A DNA stretch of 39,899 bases, taken from the NCBI GenBank assembly GCA_025355505.1, contig JANXZM010000119.1, positions 1 through 39,899 of the forward strand. The letters are read 5' to 3'. The position numbers were made by a program, and so were the translations under genes. The stretch's first letter is position 1. Each line of letters starts with the position of its first letter. The notes under the pieces are model-generated. The model searched no databases and was not told where the DNA came from. It was given only the letters and a program-made list of their open reading frames with translations. Source of the stretch: Acidobacteriaceae bacterium (GTDB taxonomy: Bacteria > Acidobacteriota > Terriglobia > Terriglobales > Acidobacteriaceae). Shown here piece after piece: positions 39,866-39,899 of the stretch.

Positions 39866-39899
39866 CCGCTACGCTGCCGCCACCGATGCTTCCCTATTC

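Noticed and set aside
1-39899. tRNA, rRNA or riboswitch genes
   Set aside because: Looked for cloverleaf, rRNA and common riboswitch cores by eye; none convincing.

Overview
The window reads as chromosome of a G+C-rich, Gram-negative bacterium, most probably an acidobacterium of the Terriglobia (Koribacter-like). The reasons are an Oar-like TonB-dependent receptor with an N-terminal carboxypeptidase-regulatory domain, a DUF3857/transglutaminase/TPR secreted protein, Ig-like lipoproteins, many short lineage-type hypothetical proteins, and abundant short palindromic repeats between genes. The phylum call is inference from recognised protein styles; no rRNA or tRNA gene is present to confirm it.

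Layout. 1-137: end of an IS5-like insertion sequence running off the left edge. 245-3197: a tightly coupled five-gene operon that looks like a RiPP (ribosomally made, modified peptide) locus: a 59-aa precursor-like peptide with a YxxP motif, an S26-type peptidase, an HPr-kinase-like enzyme, a PqqD-like recognition protein and a radical SAM/SPASM enzyme. Successive genes overlap by 1 to 8 bases. 3212-5992 (minus): a c-di-GMP hub with HD-GYP, GAF, GGDEF and PilZ domains. 6304-13559: housekeeping genes (homoserine dehydrogenase, PLP enzyme, rpiA, agmatinase family, sucA). 13701-20199: a small coiled-coil protein, then a clan-D glycosidase-like lipoprotein divergent from a 1212-aa TonB receptor.

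20351-29031 (minus): a co-directional block reading HD-like protein, MmgE/PrpD, DinB-like, LYS4-like aconitase, isocitrate/homoisocitrate dehydrogenase-like, a CitD-CitE fusion, and CitF. It combines a three-part citrate-lyase-type enzyme in two polypeptides with dehydratase, hydratase and decarboxylating dehydrogenase activities, suggesting one tricarboxylate route. 29191-33896: secreted or envelope proteins, including a lipoprotein with an apparent single-base frameshift in its signal peptide. 33929-37611: small proteins and the etfB-etfA pair, whose intergenic gap is filled by an inverted repeat.

37612-39899 is gene-poor and repeat-rich. It holds four copies or remnants of a ~105-bp hairpin-plus-tail module. 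Two of them, inverted and 69/72 identical, flank a two-gene cassette of small membrane proteins, one only 36 aa long. The best candidates for something undescribed are the RiPP-like operon, the CitDE/CitF/LYS4-like/PrpD operon and the inverted-repeat cassette.
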